A stretch of 20,789 nt of DNA from Synergistales bacterium (lineage in GTDB: Bacteria; Synergistota; Synergistia; Synergistales; Aminobacteriaceae), in NCBI GenBank assembly GCA_025997955.1, contig BNVH01000068.1, forward strand, positions 1 through 20,789, read 5' to 3'. The notes below the pieces were generated by a model, which saw only the letters and a list, made by a program, of their open reading frames with translations, had not been told where the DNA came from and did not search any database. Made by a program: the position numbers and the translations under genes. Positions 5,821 to 14,970 of this stretch are shown in pieces. The first letter of the stretch is position 1, and each line of letters starts with the position of its first letter.

Positions 5821-7950
5821 ATGTCACGCGAACGAATTGATTTATCAAGGATGTTCAATGCGCGTAGTATTGCTGTTATCGGAGCTTCCTCAAAAAAGGG
5901 TAAGCAGGGCAATACCGTTGTCAAGTACCTTCTGAAGTATGGTTACGATGGGAAGGTTTACCCCGTAAATCCACAGGAAAAGGAAATTGAGGGACTCACC
6001 TGTTACCCTGCTGTAGAAGATATCCCAGGCGAGGTCGATTTGGCAATTTTTTGTATTCCTAATTCAGTGGTTCCGAGCGCGGCGGAACAGTGTGTGCGGA
6101 AAAAAGTTCCCTTTGGCGTTATTTGGTCCGCTGGCTTTGCCGAGATGAGCTCAGACGAAGGGAAAAAACTGGATCAGGAATTGCGTGAAATCTGCGCTCG
6201 GGGTAATCTGCGAGTGTGCGGGCCAAATTCTGTCGGTATGATCAATGTGCGCAACGCTCTGGTCGCCAGCTTCACGACATCGCTCAGCACAAAGGAAAGG
6301 CTGATTTTAGGCAGGGTCGCTTTTGTTTCACAAAGTGGCGGAACCGTGGCGTCCATTATAGACGATTTGCTGGAAAAGGGGTTGGGATTCAGCGCATTTG
6401 TCAGCACAGGCAACGAACTCAACCTTACCTTTTCCGATTATTGTCTGGAATTGCTGGAATATGACGAAGTGAAGATCATTGTGGGTTACATTGAAGGCAT
6501 TCGGGATGGGGATAAATTCATCGCGGCTGGCAGGCGCGCCAGAGACATGGGCAAACATATCATCCTCGTAAAGGGCGGGCGTTCAAATGCGGCGCAGGAA
6601 GCGGTGCGCTCTCATACGGGCGCCATTGCCGGCAGTGACGGCATTTACCGCGCGGCCTTTGATGAACTCGGCATTATTCAGGTGAACGATATCGACGAAC
6701 TGCTTGATATGGTTTCCCTTTTATCCAGCGAAAAAGAAAGCCCCGTCCGTTTTGGCAGCAGAACCGTGGTTTTATGTCAAGGGGGCGGCCTCGGTATTCA
6801 AGCTGTCGACGCGGTGGAGCGCTATGGGCTGATTCCCGCAAAAATGACGGAGAACACACGGGTCGAAATAGCGAAGAGACTCCCGGTTTTCGCGGGAACC
6901 TCTGAGCATATGGTCGACGTGACGCCGCAGCTTTTGGGGAACAAGAATAATATGGGGCTATTCGGCGAAGTCCTGGATTTAATGGCTGCGGACCCAAACG
7001 TAGACGTCATTTTGTTTGTGCAGAGCTCCAGCGAACCCACGGGCGGAGAAATTGCCGAGGAATTGATTCGTTATCGCGACAGATCGTCCAAACCTTTAGT
7101 GTTGACTTGGATGGCGCTTCCAAAAAATGCGCGGGAAGTCCTGCAAAATGGAAAAATATATGTTTTCCCAAGCCAGGCTCGTGCCGTTCAGGCTATTACA
7201 ACGCTTGCAAAGTACAAGAGACAGCTTCCTAAGTTGCGAACCCGAGTGGACGCACAACGCGTGAAGCCGCGGATTGCCTGGCCCGACGTGGATTTAAGCC
7301 ACGGGCCGGTCGTTTTGACTGAGGATATCGTCGCCCCGTGGCTGGACCCGTATAAAATCGGCAACGCCGCCGCCAGGTTAGTCCCCAACGAGGAAGCGGC
7401 GATAAAAGCTGGAGTGGAGTTGGGATATCCGTTGGCCCTCAAGGTGATCCATAAGGGTTTGGCGCACCGGAGCAAATACAACCTGGTCGCGCTGGATATT
7501 GCGTCGGAAGATTATCTGCGGCAAAAATGCCGGGAACTCGCCGCCAACGCGAAGAAAAATTTGAACATAGATTTGATTGACGGCTTTTGGGTGCAGCAGT
7601 TCCGCCCGAAGGGGTTGGAGCTCATATTGGGCGGTTTTCGCAGTGAGCCGTTCGGTCACGTTATGGTATGTGGCATTGGGGGATATCTGGCGGAGTTTTT
7701 TCAGCCGGTTTACCGTTTGTTGCCCATAGATGAGCGGGAAACGGATCAAATATTGGACGAATTGCCGTTTTTAAAAAAATATCCCGAGGAAATTGATAGC
7801 GATGCCCTGAAAGAGACCTTATTGGGGTTCTCGCACCTTTTGATGGATTGTCCTTGGAGGCAGTTCGAGCTGGAGCTGAACCCGGTAAAGGTGTTGCAAA
7901 AAGGGCAGGGAGCGCTTGCCGTTGATGCCCTGGCCGTTATACGGAAATAA
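5821..7950 (+). CDS. ADP-forming acyl-CoA synthetase (acetate-CoA ligase family), fused alpha-beta form
   Basis: A 709-residue fused acyl-CoA synthetase (NDP-forming). Order: CoA-binding Rossmann domain (about 10-130, SIAVIGASSKKGKQGNTVVK), succinyl-CoA-ligase-like domains (about 150-460, VAFVSQSGGTVAS), and a C-terminal ATP-grasp-type domain (about 490-709). The catalytic phospho-histidine motif SHTGAIAG is present (His265). The ATP-grasp loop, usually HKSDVGGV in the family, reads AHRSKYNLVAL, so the histidine (His549) is kept but the glycines are not. Known role: acyl-CoA + ADP + phosphate to acid + CoA + ATP, the energy-conserving end of acid fermentation. ATG 5821 follows AAGGAG at 8 nt; a longer in-frame extension upstream lacks a ribosome site. 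It is the first gene of the main operon, under element B. Confidence 0.85.
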   Translation: MSRERIDLSRMFNARSIAVIGASSKKGKQGNTVVKYLLKYGYDGKVYPVNPQEKEIEGLTCYPAVEDIPGEVDLAIFCIPNSVVPSAAEQCVRKKVPFGVIWSAGFAEMSSDEGKKLDQELREICARGNLRVCGPNSVGMINVRNALVASFTTSLSTKERLILGRVAFVSQSGGTVASIIDDLLEKGLGFSAFVSTGNELNLTFSDYCLELLEYDEVKIIVGYIEGIRDGDKFIAAGRRARDMGKHIILVKGGRSNAAQEAVRSHTGAIAGSDGIYRAAFDELGIIQVNDIDELLDMVSLLSSEKESPVRFGSRTVVLCQGGGLGIQAVDAVERYGLIPAKMTENTRVEIAKRLPVFAGTSEHMVDVTPQLLGNKNNMGLFGEVLDLMAADPNVDVILFVQSSSEPTGGEIAEELIRYRDRSSKPLVLTWMALPKNAREVLQNGKIYVFPSQARAVQAITTLAKYKRQLPKLRTRVDAQRVKPRIAWPDVDLSHGPVVLTEDIVAPWLDPYKIGNAAARLVPNEEAAIKAGVELGYPLALKVIHKGLAHRSKYNLVALDIASEDYLRQKCRELAANAKKNLNIDLIDGFWVQQFRPKGLELILGGFRSEPFGHVMVCGIGGYLAEFFQPVYRLLPIDERETDQILDELPFLKKYPEEIDSDALKETLLGFSHLLMDCPWRQFELELNPVKVLQKGQGALAVDALAVIRK

Positions 7951-8000
7951 ATAAAGGTTCTGGTAGGTCATGGCTATGGACAGTTTAAGGGGGAGTCACG

Positions 8001-8888
8001 TTGAGCGGTAAAGTAATGTCCATGCAACAGGCAATAGGGACATTTGTGAAGAACGGACAGAAAGTATATATAGGCGGTTTTACCCACTGCGTTCCGTTCG
8101 CGGCTGTGCATGAAATCATTCGCCAGGATATCCGCGATCTGGAAGTTTGCAAAATGGTTCCGGAGCTTATTTTAGATCAGCTGATCGCGGCAGGGGTATG
8201 CAGAAAAATTATTTTTGGGTGGGCTGGGAATCCGGGACTGGGAAATCTGCGCTTGTTTCGGGACGCCTGCGAAAAGGGAGAGCCGTATAAGATTGAGATT
8301 GAGGAGTATTCGCATCAGGGTCTTATTTCCCGTCTGTATGCAGGCGCCAGCGGTCTTCCGTTTATGATACTGAAATCCAATATAGGCAGTGATCTGCCCG
8401 CGCACAACAGCGCGATTAAAACAATCACCTGCCCGTATACCGGTGAACTTTTGAGCACGGTGCCCGCATATAACGCTGACGTGGCAATTTTTCACGCACA
8501 AAAGGCGGACGCAAACGGAAATGTGCAGATGTGGGGCGTGACGGGCGAACACAGGGAAGCCGCCTTTGGTGCGAAAAAGGTCATCGTCACGGTGGAGGAG
8601 CTGGCGCGTGAAGATGAAATCCGCGCAAACGCGAATTTGACAGTTTTCCCCGCCGCCATTGTGGACTCCGTAGTAGTTGAACCGTGGGGAGCTCACCCCG
8701 CCTATGTTCTTGGTTATTACGACCGCGACAACGACTTTTATATCAACTGGAACGAGAAGACCAAGGATGCGGACTATATCTCCGCTTACCTCAAAGATTG
8801 GGTATATAGCGTACATGATCGAGCGGAGTACGTGAAAAAAGACAAAAATCTCCAACGTCTGACGGATGGTGTGAAGCATGGAATATAA
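8001..8888 (+). CDS. CoA-transferase subunit A (glutaconate CoA-transferase type)
   Basis: A 295-residue family I CoA-transferase alpha subunit. Visible blocks: KVYIGGFTHCVPFAAVHEII near the N terminus, the CKMVPELILDQLIAAG region, a central FMILKSNIGSDLPAHN, and AFGAKKVIVTVEELA. Length and motifs fit GctA-like subunits rather than the shorter acetoacetate or succinyl-CoA transferase A subunits. It pairs with the next gene to move CoA between carboxylic acids. The start is TTG at 8001 behind a clear AAGGGGGAG; no better ATG in frame has a ribosome site. Its 3' end overlaps subunit B by 11 bases, indicating translational coupling. IpdA-type CoA-ester hydrolase subunits are the main alternative, but the catalytic glutamate kept in subunit B argues for a transferase. 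Confidence 0.85.
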   Translation: MSGKVMSMQQAIGTFVKNGQKVYIGGFTHCVPFAAVHEIIRQDIRDLEVCKMVPELILDQLIAAGVCRKIIFGWAGNPGLGNLRLFRDACEKGEPYKIEIEEYSHQGLISRLYAGASGLPFMILKSNIGSDLPAHNSAIKTITCPYTGELLSTVPAYNADVAIFHAQKADANGNVQMWGVTGEHREAAFGAKKVIVTVEELAREDEIRANANLTVFPAAIVDSVVVEPWGAHPAYVLGYYDRDNDFYINWNEKTKDADYISAYLKDWVYSVHDRAEYVKKDKNLQRLTDGVKHGI

Positions 8889-9636
8889 CGGAATCGAAAT
8901 GTTGTTGGTACAGGCCGCTCGGCAGGTTAAAAAAGGCGAGCTGGTATTTGCCGGCGTGGGGTTGCCTATTATAGCAATGGCCGTCGCTAAGAAGTTTTAC
9001 TTTTCAGACATCACGATCATCTGTGAATCGGGAATTGTTGATACGACGCCGACCAGACTTGCCATGTCCATAGCGGATCCCTCGCTGGCGATGAATTGCA
9101 CGGCTATTATGACGCCTGGGGAGATATTCTCTTACTTTTTACAAGGCGGCCGCGTCGATGTCGGTGTTTTGGGCGGAGCGCAGGTTGACCGCTTCGGAAA
9201 TGTCAACTCCACGGTTATAGGCCCCTACGAAAAACCCAAGCTCAGAATGCCGGGCAGCGGTGGCGCGTGCGAAATTGCCTCCAACGCAAAGGAAATTATG
9301 CTTGTTATGCCGCAAAGCAAGAGGCGTTTTATGGAGAAGGTGGACTTTATCACCTCTCCGGGCCATATGCCAGATAAACCGGAAGTTAAAAAAAGCATCC
9401 GTGGCAGAGGACCCAGATGCATCGTTTCCGATCTGGGGTTGTTTGAATTTGAAGACCGGGAAGCAATACTGACGGGCATATTTGAAGGTATAACGGCGGA
9501 GCGGGTAAAAGAGAATACAAGTTGGGAACTGCGTTGCACGCGGGAGCTAAAAAAATTGCAACCACCCTGTCAGGCAGAGCTTGATTTTATTCGTAGCTTG
9601 GATCCGCGGGGTATCTTCCTAGGGAAAGTGGGCTGA
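8878..9636 (+). CDS. CoA-transferase subunit B (glutaconate CoA-transferase type)
   Basis: A 252-residue beta subunit. The segment IICESGIVD places a glutamate at residue 50, where GctB-type enzymes carry the catalytic glutamate that forms the glutamyl-CoA thioester (known for the family). Other blocks: GELVFAGVGLPIIAMAVAKK, GRVDVGVLGGAQVDRFGNVN and MPGSGGACEIAS, all typical. It overlaps subunit A by 11 bases and ends 8 bases before the thiolase start, so the three are almost certainly cotranscribed. The preferred acid is unknown. GctB relatives act on dicarboxylic, oxo- and branched acids, and this context does not decide between them. Confidence 0.87.
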   Translation: MEYNGIEMLLVQAARQVKKGELVFAGVGLPIIAMAVAKKFYFSDITIICESGIVDTTPTRLAMSIADPSLAMNCTAIMTPGEIFSYFLQGGRVDVGVLGGAQVDRFGNVNSTVIGPYEKPKLRMPGSGGACEIASNAKEIMLVMPQSKRRFMEKVDFITSPGHMPDKPEVKKSIRGRGPRCIVSDLGLFEFEDREAILTGIFEGITAERVKENTSWELRCTRELKKLQPPCQAELDFIRSLDPRGIFLGKVG

Positions 9637-9644
9637 CAGCACTG

Positions 9645-10844
9645 ATGAAGGAAGTAGTTATCGTGTCCGCTGCCCGGACGCCTATTGGCAGCATTGGAGG
9701 AACGCTGAAGAACATTCAGCCGGAGATTCTGCTCAGGATTGCCATGCAGGGCGCCATTGATCGCGCCGGCATAGCGAAAGGACAAATCGACGAGGTCATC
9801 GCCGGGCAGGCAAAGCAGTCGACCGACGCGCCCAATATTGCGCGCGTGGCCTCGCTGGCGCTGTCCATCCCTGAGGAGATTCCGTCATATACGGTGCACA
9901 GGCAGTGCGCGTCTGGCATGCAGGCGGTATTGTCCGGTGTGCAACAAATACAGTGCGGTTATTCCGATACGGTACTCTGCGGCGGAGTGGAAAGCATGAG
10001 CACAGCGCCGTTTTATATCCGTGGCGCGCGATTTGGGGTGGGAAGTGGCAACACGGAGTTTATAGACCCTAACACCGAAAGCCAGCCCAGAAGTCAGCCA
10101 AGCGAGATCTACGGTAGCTTCACCATGATCAACACCGCGGACAATGTGGCCCGAAAGTACGGCGTCACACGCGAGGACTGTGATGAATTTGCGCTCGAAA
10201 GCCAGAGCAAAGCCATTGCGGCCATTGATTCAGGCCGTTTTAAAGACGAAATCGTCCCGGTCGTTGTCCGGCAGCGTAAAGGAGAGATAGTCTTCGATAC
10301 CGACGAATTTCCAAAGCGCGACACAAGTCTCGAAAAAATGGCAAAACTGAAGCCGGTTTTTCCAGATGGCCTCGTGACGGCCGGCAACGCCTCAGGGCGC
10401 AACGACGGCGCTGCCGCGCTCGTTATCATGGCGGCTGAAACGGCTGAGAAACTGGGGCTCAAACCTCTGGCCCGTATCATGGGAGGAGCGGCGGCGGGTG
10501 TGGACCCGCGCATCATGGGTATAGGGCCCGTGGCCGCTACCCGCAAGCTCATGGAACGTTCGCGGGCGCTCCATGATATGAAGATAGGCGATTTTGGCCT
10601 TATCGAAATCAACGAGGCATTTGCCGCTCAGTCCGTTGCCTGTGTAAGGGAGCTAGGTCTGGATAGCGACAGGGTCAACGTCAACGGCGGCGCTATTGCG
10701 CTCGGCCATCCTTTGGGTTGTTCTGGAGCGCGTATCCTTACAACGCTGGTTTTTGAGATGCAAAGGCGCGATGTTCGCTACGGGTTAGCCGCTATCTGCA
10801 TTGCGGGTGGGCTCGGAATGGCAATGGCAATTGAAAAACTATAG
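9645..10844 (+). CDS. Thiolase (acetyl-CoA C-acyltransferase family)
   Basis: A 399-residue thiolase, the usual family length. Nucleophile Cys88 is in HRQCASGMQAV; the active-site block NEAFAAQS is present; His355 is in GGAIALGHPLGCSGARI; the acid/base Cys385 is in CIAGGLGMA (usually CxGGGxG, so one glycine of that motif is alanine here). All catalytic residues are therefore present. It cleaves a 3-oxoacyl-CoA with CoA, or condenses two acyl-CoAs. In a breakdown operon with a CoA-transferase and an ADP-forming synthetase, cleavage is the likely direction. Chain-length preference cannot be told from the sequence. The start ATG lies 8 bases after subunit B. Confidence 0.92.
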   Translation: MKEVVIVSAARTPIGSIGGTLKNIQPEILLRIAMQGAIDRAGIAKGQIDEVIAGQAKQSTDAPNIARVASLALSIPEEIPSYTVHRQCASGMQAVLSGVQQIQCGYSDTVLCGGVESMSTAPFYIRGARFGVGSGNTEFIDPNTESQPRSQPSEIYGSFTMINTADNVARKYGVTREDCDEFALESQSKAIAAIDSGRFKDEIVPVVVRQRKGEIVFDTDEFPKRDTSLEKMAKLKPVFPDGLVTAGNASGRNDGAAALVIMAAETAEKLGLKPLARIMGGAAAGVDPRIMGIGPVAATRKLMERSRALHDMKIGDFGLIEINEAFAAQSVACVRELGLDSDRVNVNGGAIALGHPLGCSGARILTTLVFEMQRRDVRYGLAAICIAGGLGMAMAIEKL

Positions 10845-10866
10845 AGGCGGCGAGGTTTAAACAGAT

Positions 10867-12024
10867 ATGACGATCGACATACTGATTCGAAACGGACATG
10901 TGATTGACCCGTCGCGCGATATTGACGATATACAAGATGTGGGGATTGATAAAGGCGTAATTGTTGACGTGAGTGGGGAAAAACTGGAAGCCGTACAGAT
11001 AGTGGATGCCGAAGGTTGTTATGTATTTCCCGGATTAATTGATTTCCATACCCATTTATATTACAACAGCGCCAGCAGGCTGGGGGGCCATCCTAATTTC
11101 ATGCTCTCAACCGGCGTGACGTCTCTTGTTGACGCTGGTACCGCAGGGTGCGAAAATTACAAACATTTCCACGACACCGTGGTAAGCGCGAGCGAAGAGC
11201 ACATCAAAGCGCAAATATCATGTTACCCTACCGGTATGGCCAACGGTCACGAAAATTTCGATCCGGCTTTGTTCAAAAAGAAAGAGACCGCCGCTCGGTT
11301 TCAGGAATATCCCAACGAGATCATCGGGTTAAAAATTCGCCTCAGCTACGGACTCGCGGAAGGCATCGAATCTCTTGTCGCGGCCATTCGCATGTCGGAG
11401 GACATAGGCGGCGCGCCAATCTGTGTTCACGTCACCAACTCGCCGTGCGCTATGGGCAATATCGCCGACCTTTTGCGAAGGGGCGATATTTTCTGCCATG
11501 TATATCACGGCACGGGCAATACAATTCTGGATGAAAACAACAAAGTATACAAGAAAATCAGACAAGCAAGAGAGCGAGGTGTTATTTTCGACGCGGGAGG
11601 GGGAAAAATGAACGGCAGTCATCATGTAACTAAGGAAAGTCTGGCGCGGGACTTTCCGCCTGATGTGATCTCAACAGATATGACGGGAGACAAATTGCAT
11701 TATTCCTCACGTTCCCGCAATTTGCCATTTGTAATGTCGCGTTTTCTCTCTATGGGCATGAGCCTCCGCGATGTGCTGCGCTGCGTGACCGAGACACCGG
11801 CGAAACTAATGAACGAGGAGGGTAGGCTTGGTACGCTGAGGCCTGGGGCGGTTGGGGATGTGACCGTGATGACCCTTGCGGAACAGGATGTCCACCACTA
11901 TGACTCAAACGCGGCGGATTATATCAGTAAGCAACTTTTGATTCCGCAGTTATCGGTGTTGCGGGGGGAGATAGCTTTCTGTCAGCCGACGTTCAACCTG
12001 ACGCAATACGATTTCGGTATCTAA
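10867..12024 (+). CDS. Amidohydrolase/deacetylase-family metallohydrolase (dihydroorotase-like)
   Basis: A 385-residue amidohydrolase-superfamily protein with a full binuclear metal site: His61 and His63 (DFHTHLYYN), carboxylated Lys156 (GLKIRLS), His188 (CVHVTNSP), His211 or His214 (CHVYHGTGN) and Asp271 (ISTDMTG). The N-terminal strand (ILIRNGHVIDPSRDIDD) and the C-terminal LGTLRPGAVGDVTV are the flanking beta domain. Known relatives hydrolyse N-acyl, ester or cyclic amide bonds, and several are misannotated as dihydroorotases. There is no pyrimidine gene nearby, so a catabolic amide, lactam or ester is more likely. It starts 22 bases after the thiolase; GAGG lies about 12 nt upstream of the ATG. 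It is probably the hydrolytic entry step of the pathway. Confidence 0.85.
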   Translation: MTIDILIRNGHVIDPSRDIDDIQDVGIDKGVIVDVSGEKLEAVQIVDAEGCYVFPGLIDFHTHLYYNSASRLGGHPNFMLSTGVTSLVDAGTAGCENYKHFHDTVVSASEEHIKAQISCYPTGMANGHENFDPALFKKKETAARFQEYPNEIIGLKIRLSYGLAEGIESLVAAIRMSEDIGGAPICVHVTNSPCAMGNIADLLRRGDIFCHVYHGTGNTILDENNKVYKKIRQARERGVIFDAGGGKMNGSHHVTKESLARDFPPDVISTDMTGDKLHYSSRSRNLPFVMSRFLSMGMSLRDVLRCVTETPAKLMNEEGRLGTLRPGAVGDVTVMTLAEQDVHHYDSNAADYISKQLLIPQLSVLRGEIAFCQPTFNLTQYDFGI

Positions 12025-12060
12025 TCACTACTATATTTAAAATCAGAGGAGGCATGGAAG

Positions 12061-13770
12061 TTGTCAATTATTACGATTGGAATTATTGTTGGCGTATTGA
12101 TTTATGCTCTGGTGTTGTTTGTCCTTTCCAAGCGCGGCGCGGCGAAAACACAGGGTAAGACGTCTGAGTTTTTTGTAGCGGGACGTTCCGTCAGTCCTAT
12201 TGTCCTGCTGGCCACCATGTGCCTCACACTTTGGAGCGCGGCGAGCTTCTACGGGTACCCCTCTGCCAGCTATCGCATGGGTATCGGTTATTTTGCCTAC
12301 TCGACGGGCATGTTCTTCATGGGCGCGCTGGCGCCGTGCATCCTGTACCCCATGTGGCTGTTGGGTAAAAAATATGACTATCTCTCCCCGGTCCATCTCC
12401 TTACCCATCGTTACGGGTCGCGTACTTTGTCCTTGTTGTGCGCCTTCGTCTTTTTGGCGGGCAGCGTGCCCTACATCGCCACGCAGTTCATAGGAATCGC
12501 CAACAGCGCCAGAGTTACCTCCAACGGGCAAATCGGTTTCTACGCGGTTGTGGTCGTTATGACGATCTTCACCTTCGGCCATATCATAGGCGGCGGAAAT
12601 AACTCGGTTGTGACGGCCGACGCCTTAGCAGGCGTCATTGGATTAAGTATCGTGTTTACTTTGACCGTCACTATGGCGAAGCAGATACTGCCGGATGGCA
12701 GCCTCGCCGCTGGAACCCAGCTGCTTCAACAAACTCGCCCGGAGGCGCTGGTTCACTCCGGGGTTCTGGAGTATGGATTTCAAAACCTCGGCGTCTCCCT
12801 CTCTGCCTGCATAGGTACGGTCGTTTGGCCGCAAGTCTTAATCCGCGCCTTTATGGGCCGCGACCCTAGGGTTTTTAAGCTTCAGGCCGTAGGACTGCCC
12901 CTGATTATGGTCACAGTGTTCTCATGCATTTTGTATGAAGGCGTATTTCTCGGCAACATCGCTTTCCCTGGCCTGAGCCCGGCGGAGAGTGAAAATCTGC
13001 TCCCGATGCTGGTGCTTAATTATATGCCGCCCTTGTTCTCCGTATTGGTAGTAATGGGTAGCCTGGCGTTTGGCCTTTCAACCTGCGATTCTATCGCGGT
13101 ATCGTCCTCCGCCATCATCCATATCGACGTAATGGAAAGCACCAGTGAAAAGACCGACAAAAAGAAGCTGTACATTTCGCTGGCTCTCTTTATGGCTGCC
13201 GTTCTTCTTTGCGTTATTTTCCGTCCTGTATTCCTGATCACTTACGTTTATAGCTTCTGCAGTCCCGGTTGGACGCAGGTGGGCCCCGCCGTTCTAGGAG
13301 GCATGTTCTGGAAACGCGGCACAAAGGAGGGCGCGTTCGTAAGTACGTTCTGCGGCATGGCCGCCGTCTGCTATGTGCTTTTTATCAACAACCCCATTCC
13401 GACTATGAACCCCATTCTTTGGGGCCTTACGTTCAGCATTCCGCTATACATTATCGTGAGCCTTATAACCAAACCCGATGAAAAACGCGCCCATGAAGTT
13501 GTCGATTTTCTTCATGATTGCCTGAGTGTGCGCAACAACACAACGTACAAGGTTTTGTGGATTATCACCATTGTTGTTTATTTCTGGGATATCTACGGGA
13601 TTATTCATATAGGAGACGCAAGCTCCGTCGTGTTCGGCTGGATGCCGCTGCAGTGGGCGCTGCATATCCTGACCGCCTTCATAATGGCTACGGTCGGATA
13701 CTTCTTCTGCCAAAACCGTTTTGGCCCGATGTCCGGCGTACCGGAGATCAATTTCACAAAGCCATATTAA
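12061..13770 (+). CDS. Sodium:solute symporter family transporter
   Basis: A 569-residue integral membrane protein of the sodium:solute symporter (SSS) family. About 13 hydrophobic segments run from residue 4 to the C terminus. The family's early signature is visible: SEFFVAGRSVSPIVLLATM followed by WSAASFYGYPSASYRMG, with a central GNNSVVTADALAGVIG and late GWTQVGPAVLGGMFWKRGTK. Known members use the sodium gradient to import amino acids, organic acids, vitamins or pantothenate-like compounds; this substrate is unknown. The start is TTG 12061 behind GAGGAGG. The ATG a few bases upstream is in another frame. It lies between the two metallohydrolase genes of the operon, so it probably imports their substrate. 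Confidence 0.9.
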   Translation: MSIITIGIIVGVLIYALVLFVLSKRGAAKTQGKTSEFFVAGRSVSPIVLLATMCLTLWSAASFYGYPSASYRMGIGYFAYSTGMFFMGALAPCILYPMWLLGKKYDYLSPVHLLTHRYGSRTLSLLCAFVFLAGSVPYIATQFIGIANSARVTSNGQIGFYAVVVVMTIFTFGHIIGGGNNSVVTADALAGVIGLSIVFTLTVTMAKQILPDGSLAAGTQLLQQTRPEALVHSGVLEYGFQNLGVSLSACIGTVVWPQVLIRAFMGRDPRVFKLQAVGLPLIMVTVFSCILYEGVFLGNIAFPGLSPAESENLLPMLVLNYMPPLFSVLVVMGSLAFGLSTCDSIAVSSSAIIHIDVMESTSEKTDKKKLYISLALFMAAVLLCVIFRPVFLITYVYSFCSPGWTQVGPAVLGGMFWKRGTKEGAFVSTFCGMAAVCYVLFINNPIPTMNPILWGLTFSIPLYIIVSLITKPDEKRAHEVVDFLHDCLSVRNNTTYKVLWIITIVVYFWDIYGIIHIGDASSVVFGWMPLQWALHILTAFIMATVGYFFCQNRFGPMSGVPEINFTKPY

Positions 13771-13786
13771 ACCGAGCGGTTTTATC

Positions 13787-13818
13787 GTTCCCCTCCCCCA
13801 TTCGACAGGGAGGGGAAC
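13787..13818 (+). other. Intercistronic hairpin
   Basis: A perfect 11-bp stem, GTTCCCCTCCC with GGGAGGGGAAC, with a 10-nt loop between the symporter and the DUF6282-type gene. No U run follows, so it is more likely an mRNA stabilising or processing element, or a partial attenuator, than a full terminator. Confidence 0.6.
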
Positions 13819-13851
13819 TATGTATCGGATAGATAGAAGGAAGGTGTAAAT

Positions 13852-14724
13852 ATGTCGATGTACGATGTTTCGGGCGCATGTGATATGCACGTCCACTGCG
13901 AACCCGACCTGACCGGTTTTGTCGGGGATGATATGGAGGTTGCGCAGGCCTGCGTAAACGCGGGATACAAAGCCTTTTTGATCAAAGCACACCACGAGTC
14001 CACCGCAAGCCGCGCCTACCATGTGCGCAAACGCTTTCCGGAGATGAAGACCTATGGCTCAATCGTGCTGAACACCCCGGTGGGGGGAATCAATCCCAGC
14101 GCCGTTGAAATTGCGCTTCAGTTGGGGATTAAGGAAATTTTTATGCCTTCCACATATGCTCGCGCTCACACCGCTATCCACGGTAAACCCGGAGCCTTCG
14201 GTTATCGAACATCCACACTCAAGGTTGACGCGGATACTGTTTATATACTCAACGAGAACGGCGGTCTGAAACCGGAAGTTCTGACGGTCCTGGAGCTGGC
14301 AAGGGATTATAATGTTCCGATTGGAACGTGTCACCTTTCGGAGGAAGAAATATTTCAGCTTGCTCAAAAAGGAAAAGAGCTCAGAGCAAAGATATTGATT
14401 ACCCATCCGCACTTTCATCCGCCAAAACTGTCCGACGACGCGCTGAGGGCATTGATTGAGTTGGGGGCAAAAATAGAGTTATGCGCCGCGACGGTCTGTC
14501 CCTTTCCCGGATACGGAAAACTGGATCAGGTGGTTGAAACTATCCGTGCGGTCGGATATCATAACTTCTTTATCACCAGCGACGCTGGCACCCCCACCAA
14601 GCCTATGCCCCCTGAGACCCTTAGCTGTTATCTCTCCATGCTTTTGGTTAAGGGAGTTGAAAAACAGAAGCTCGATTACATGTGCAAAGAGCATCCGATT
14701 CAAATTTTTTCAATTGAGGATTGA
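13852..14724 (+). CDS. DUF6282-type metal-dependent hydrolase
   Basis: A 290-residue protein recognised as the DUF6282 family (PHP/amidohydrolase-like barrel, function not established). Candidate metal ligands: His13 and His15 (DMHVHCEPD), His47/48 after a lysine (IKAHHES), His161 (TCHLSEEE), His185 with His187 and His189 (THPHFHP), and Asp244 (TSDAG). This spacing resembles a binuclear amidohydrolase, but the protein is shorter and lacks the flanking beta domain. The ribosome site AAGGAAGG precedes ATG 13852; a second ATG two codons on is possible. It is the last gene of the synthetase operon, 81 bases after the symporter, with a hairpin between. Inferred to act on the same imported compound as the amidohydrolase or on its product. 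Confidence 0.8.
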   Translation: MSMYDVSGACDMHVHCEPDLTGFVGDDMEVAQACVNAGYKAFLIKAHHESTASRAYHVRKRFPEMKTYGSIVLNTPVGGINPSAVEIALQLGIKEIFMPSTYARAHTAIHGKPGAFGYRTSTLKVDADTVYILNENGGLKPEVLTVLELARDYNVPIGTCHLSEEEIFQLAQKGKELRAKILITHPHFHPPKLSDDALRALIELGAKIELCAATVCPFPGYGKLDQVVETIRAVGYHNFFITSDAGTPTKPMPPETLSCYLSMLLVKGVEKQKLDYMCKEHPIQIFSIED

Positions 14725-14779
14725 TCTTATTTCAGAAACTGGGTAGGATTTCTCGCTCCCATTGGGGTGTTCAGGAAAT

Positions 14780-14844
14780 AACAGCAAAATTACTGTCTTC
14801 ATCCCTTATGTTTGTTTGTTTGTATAAACTGGTAACTCATGATA
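14780..14844 (+). promoter_or_regulatory. Composite operator-promoter element C (crotonase 2)
   Basis: AACAGCAAAATTACTGTC (14780-14797), 17 nt, TTTGTTTGTATAAAC (14815-14829), 7 nt, TCATGATA (14837-14844). Spacing is identical to elements A and B. One dyad arm pair is mismatched (ACAGC/ACTGT), so it may be a weaker site. The promoter reading is TTGTTT, 18 nt, TGATAG. Crotonase 2, and possibly the TRAP genes, lie downstream. Confidence 0.8.
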
Positions 14845-14970
14845 GAGTTTTTTCATAAGATCCTATCTTTTCAAAGAAAAACTTTTATTTGGTATACAGA
14901 TCCTGTTCAGCTTTGCGATTTATTTACCATAACAAAAATTGTCTCTTTAAGGAAGAAAGGCGGAGAAAGA

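Noticed and set aside
8172..8879. A 235-codon minus-strand open frame opposite CoA-transferase A
   Set aside because: The sense frame is a clear CoA-transferase; the antisense peptide has no recognisable domain and no ribosome site.
13444..14022. A 192-codon minus-strand open frame across the symporter and DUF6282-type junction
   Set aside because: It overlaps two supported genes and a hairpin, and the peptide is unrecognisable.
14839..14970. N-terminal extension of crotonase 2
   Set aside because: It has no ribosome site and overlaps the promoter element; the homology to crotonases starts at MSFYNVEMDG.
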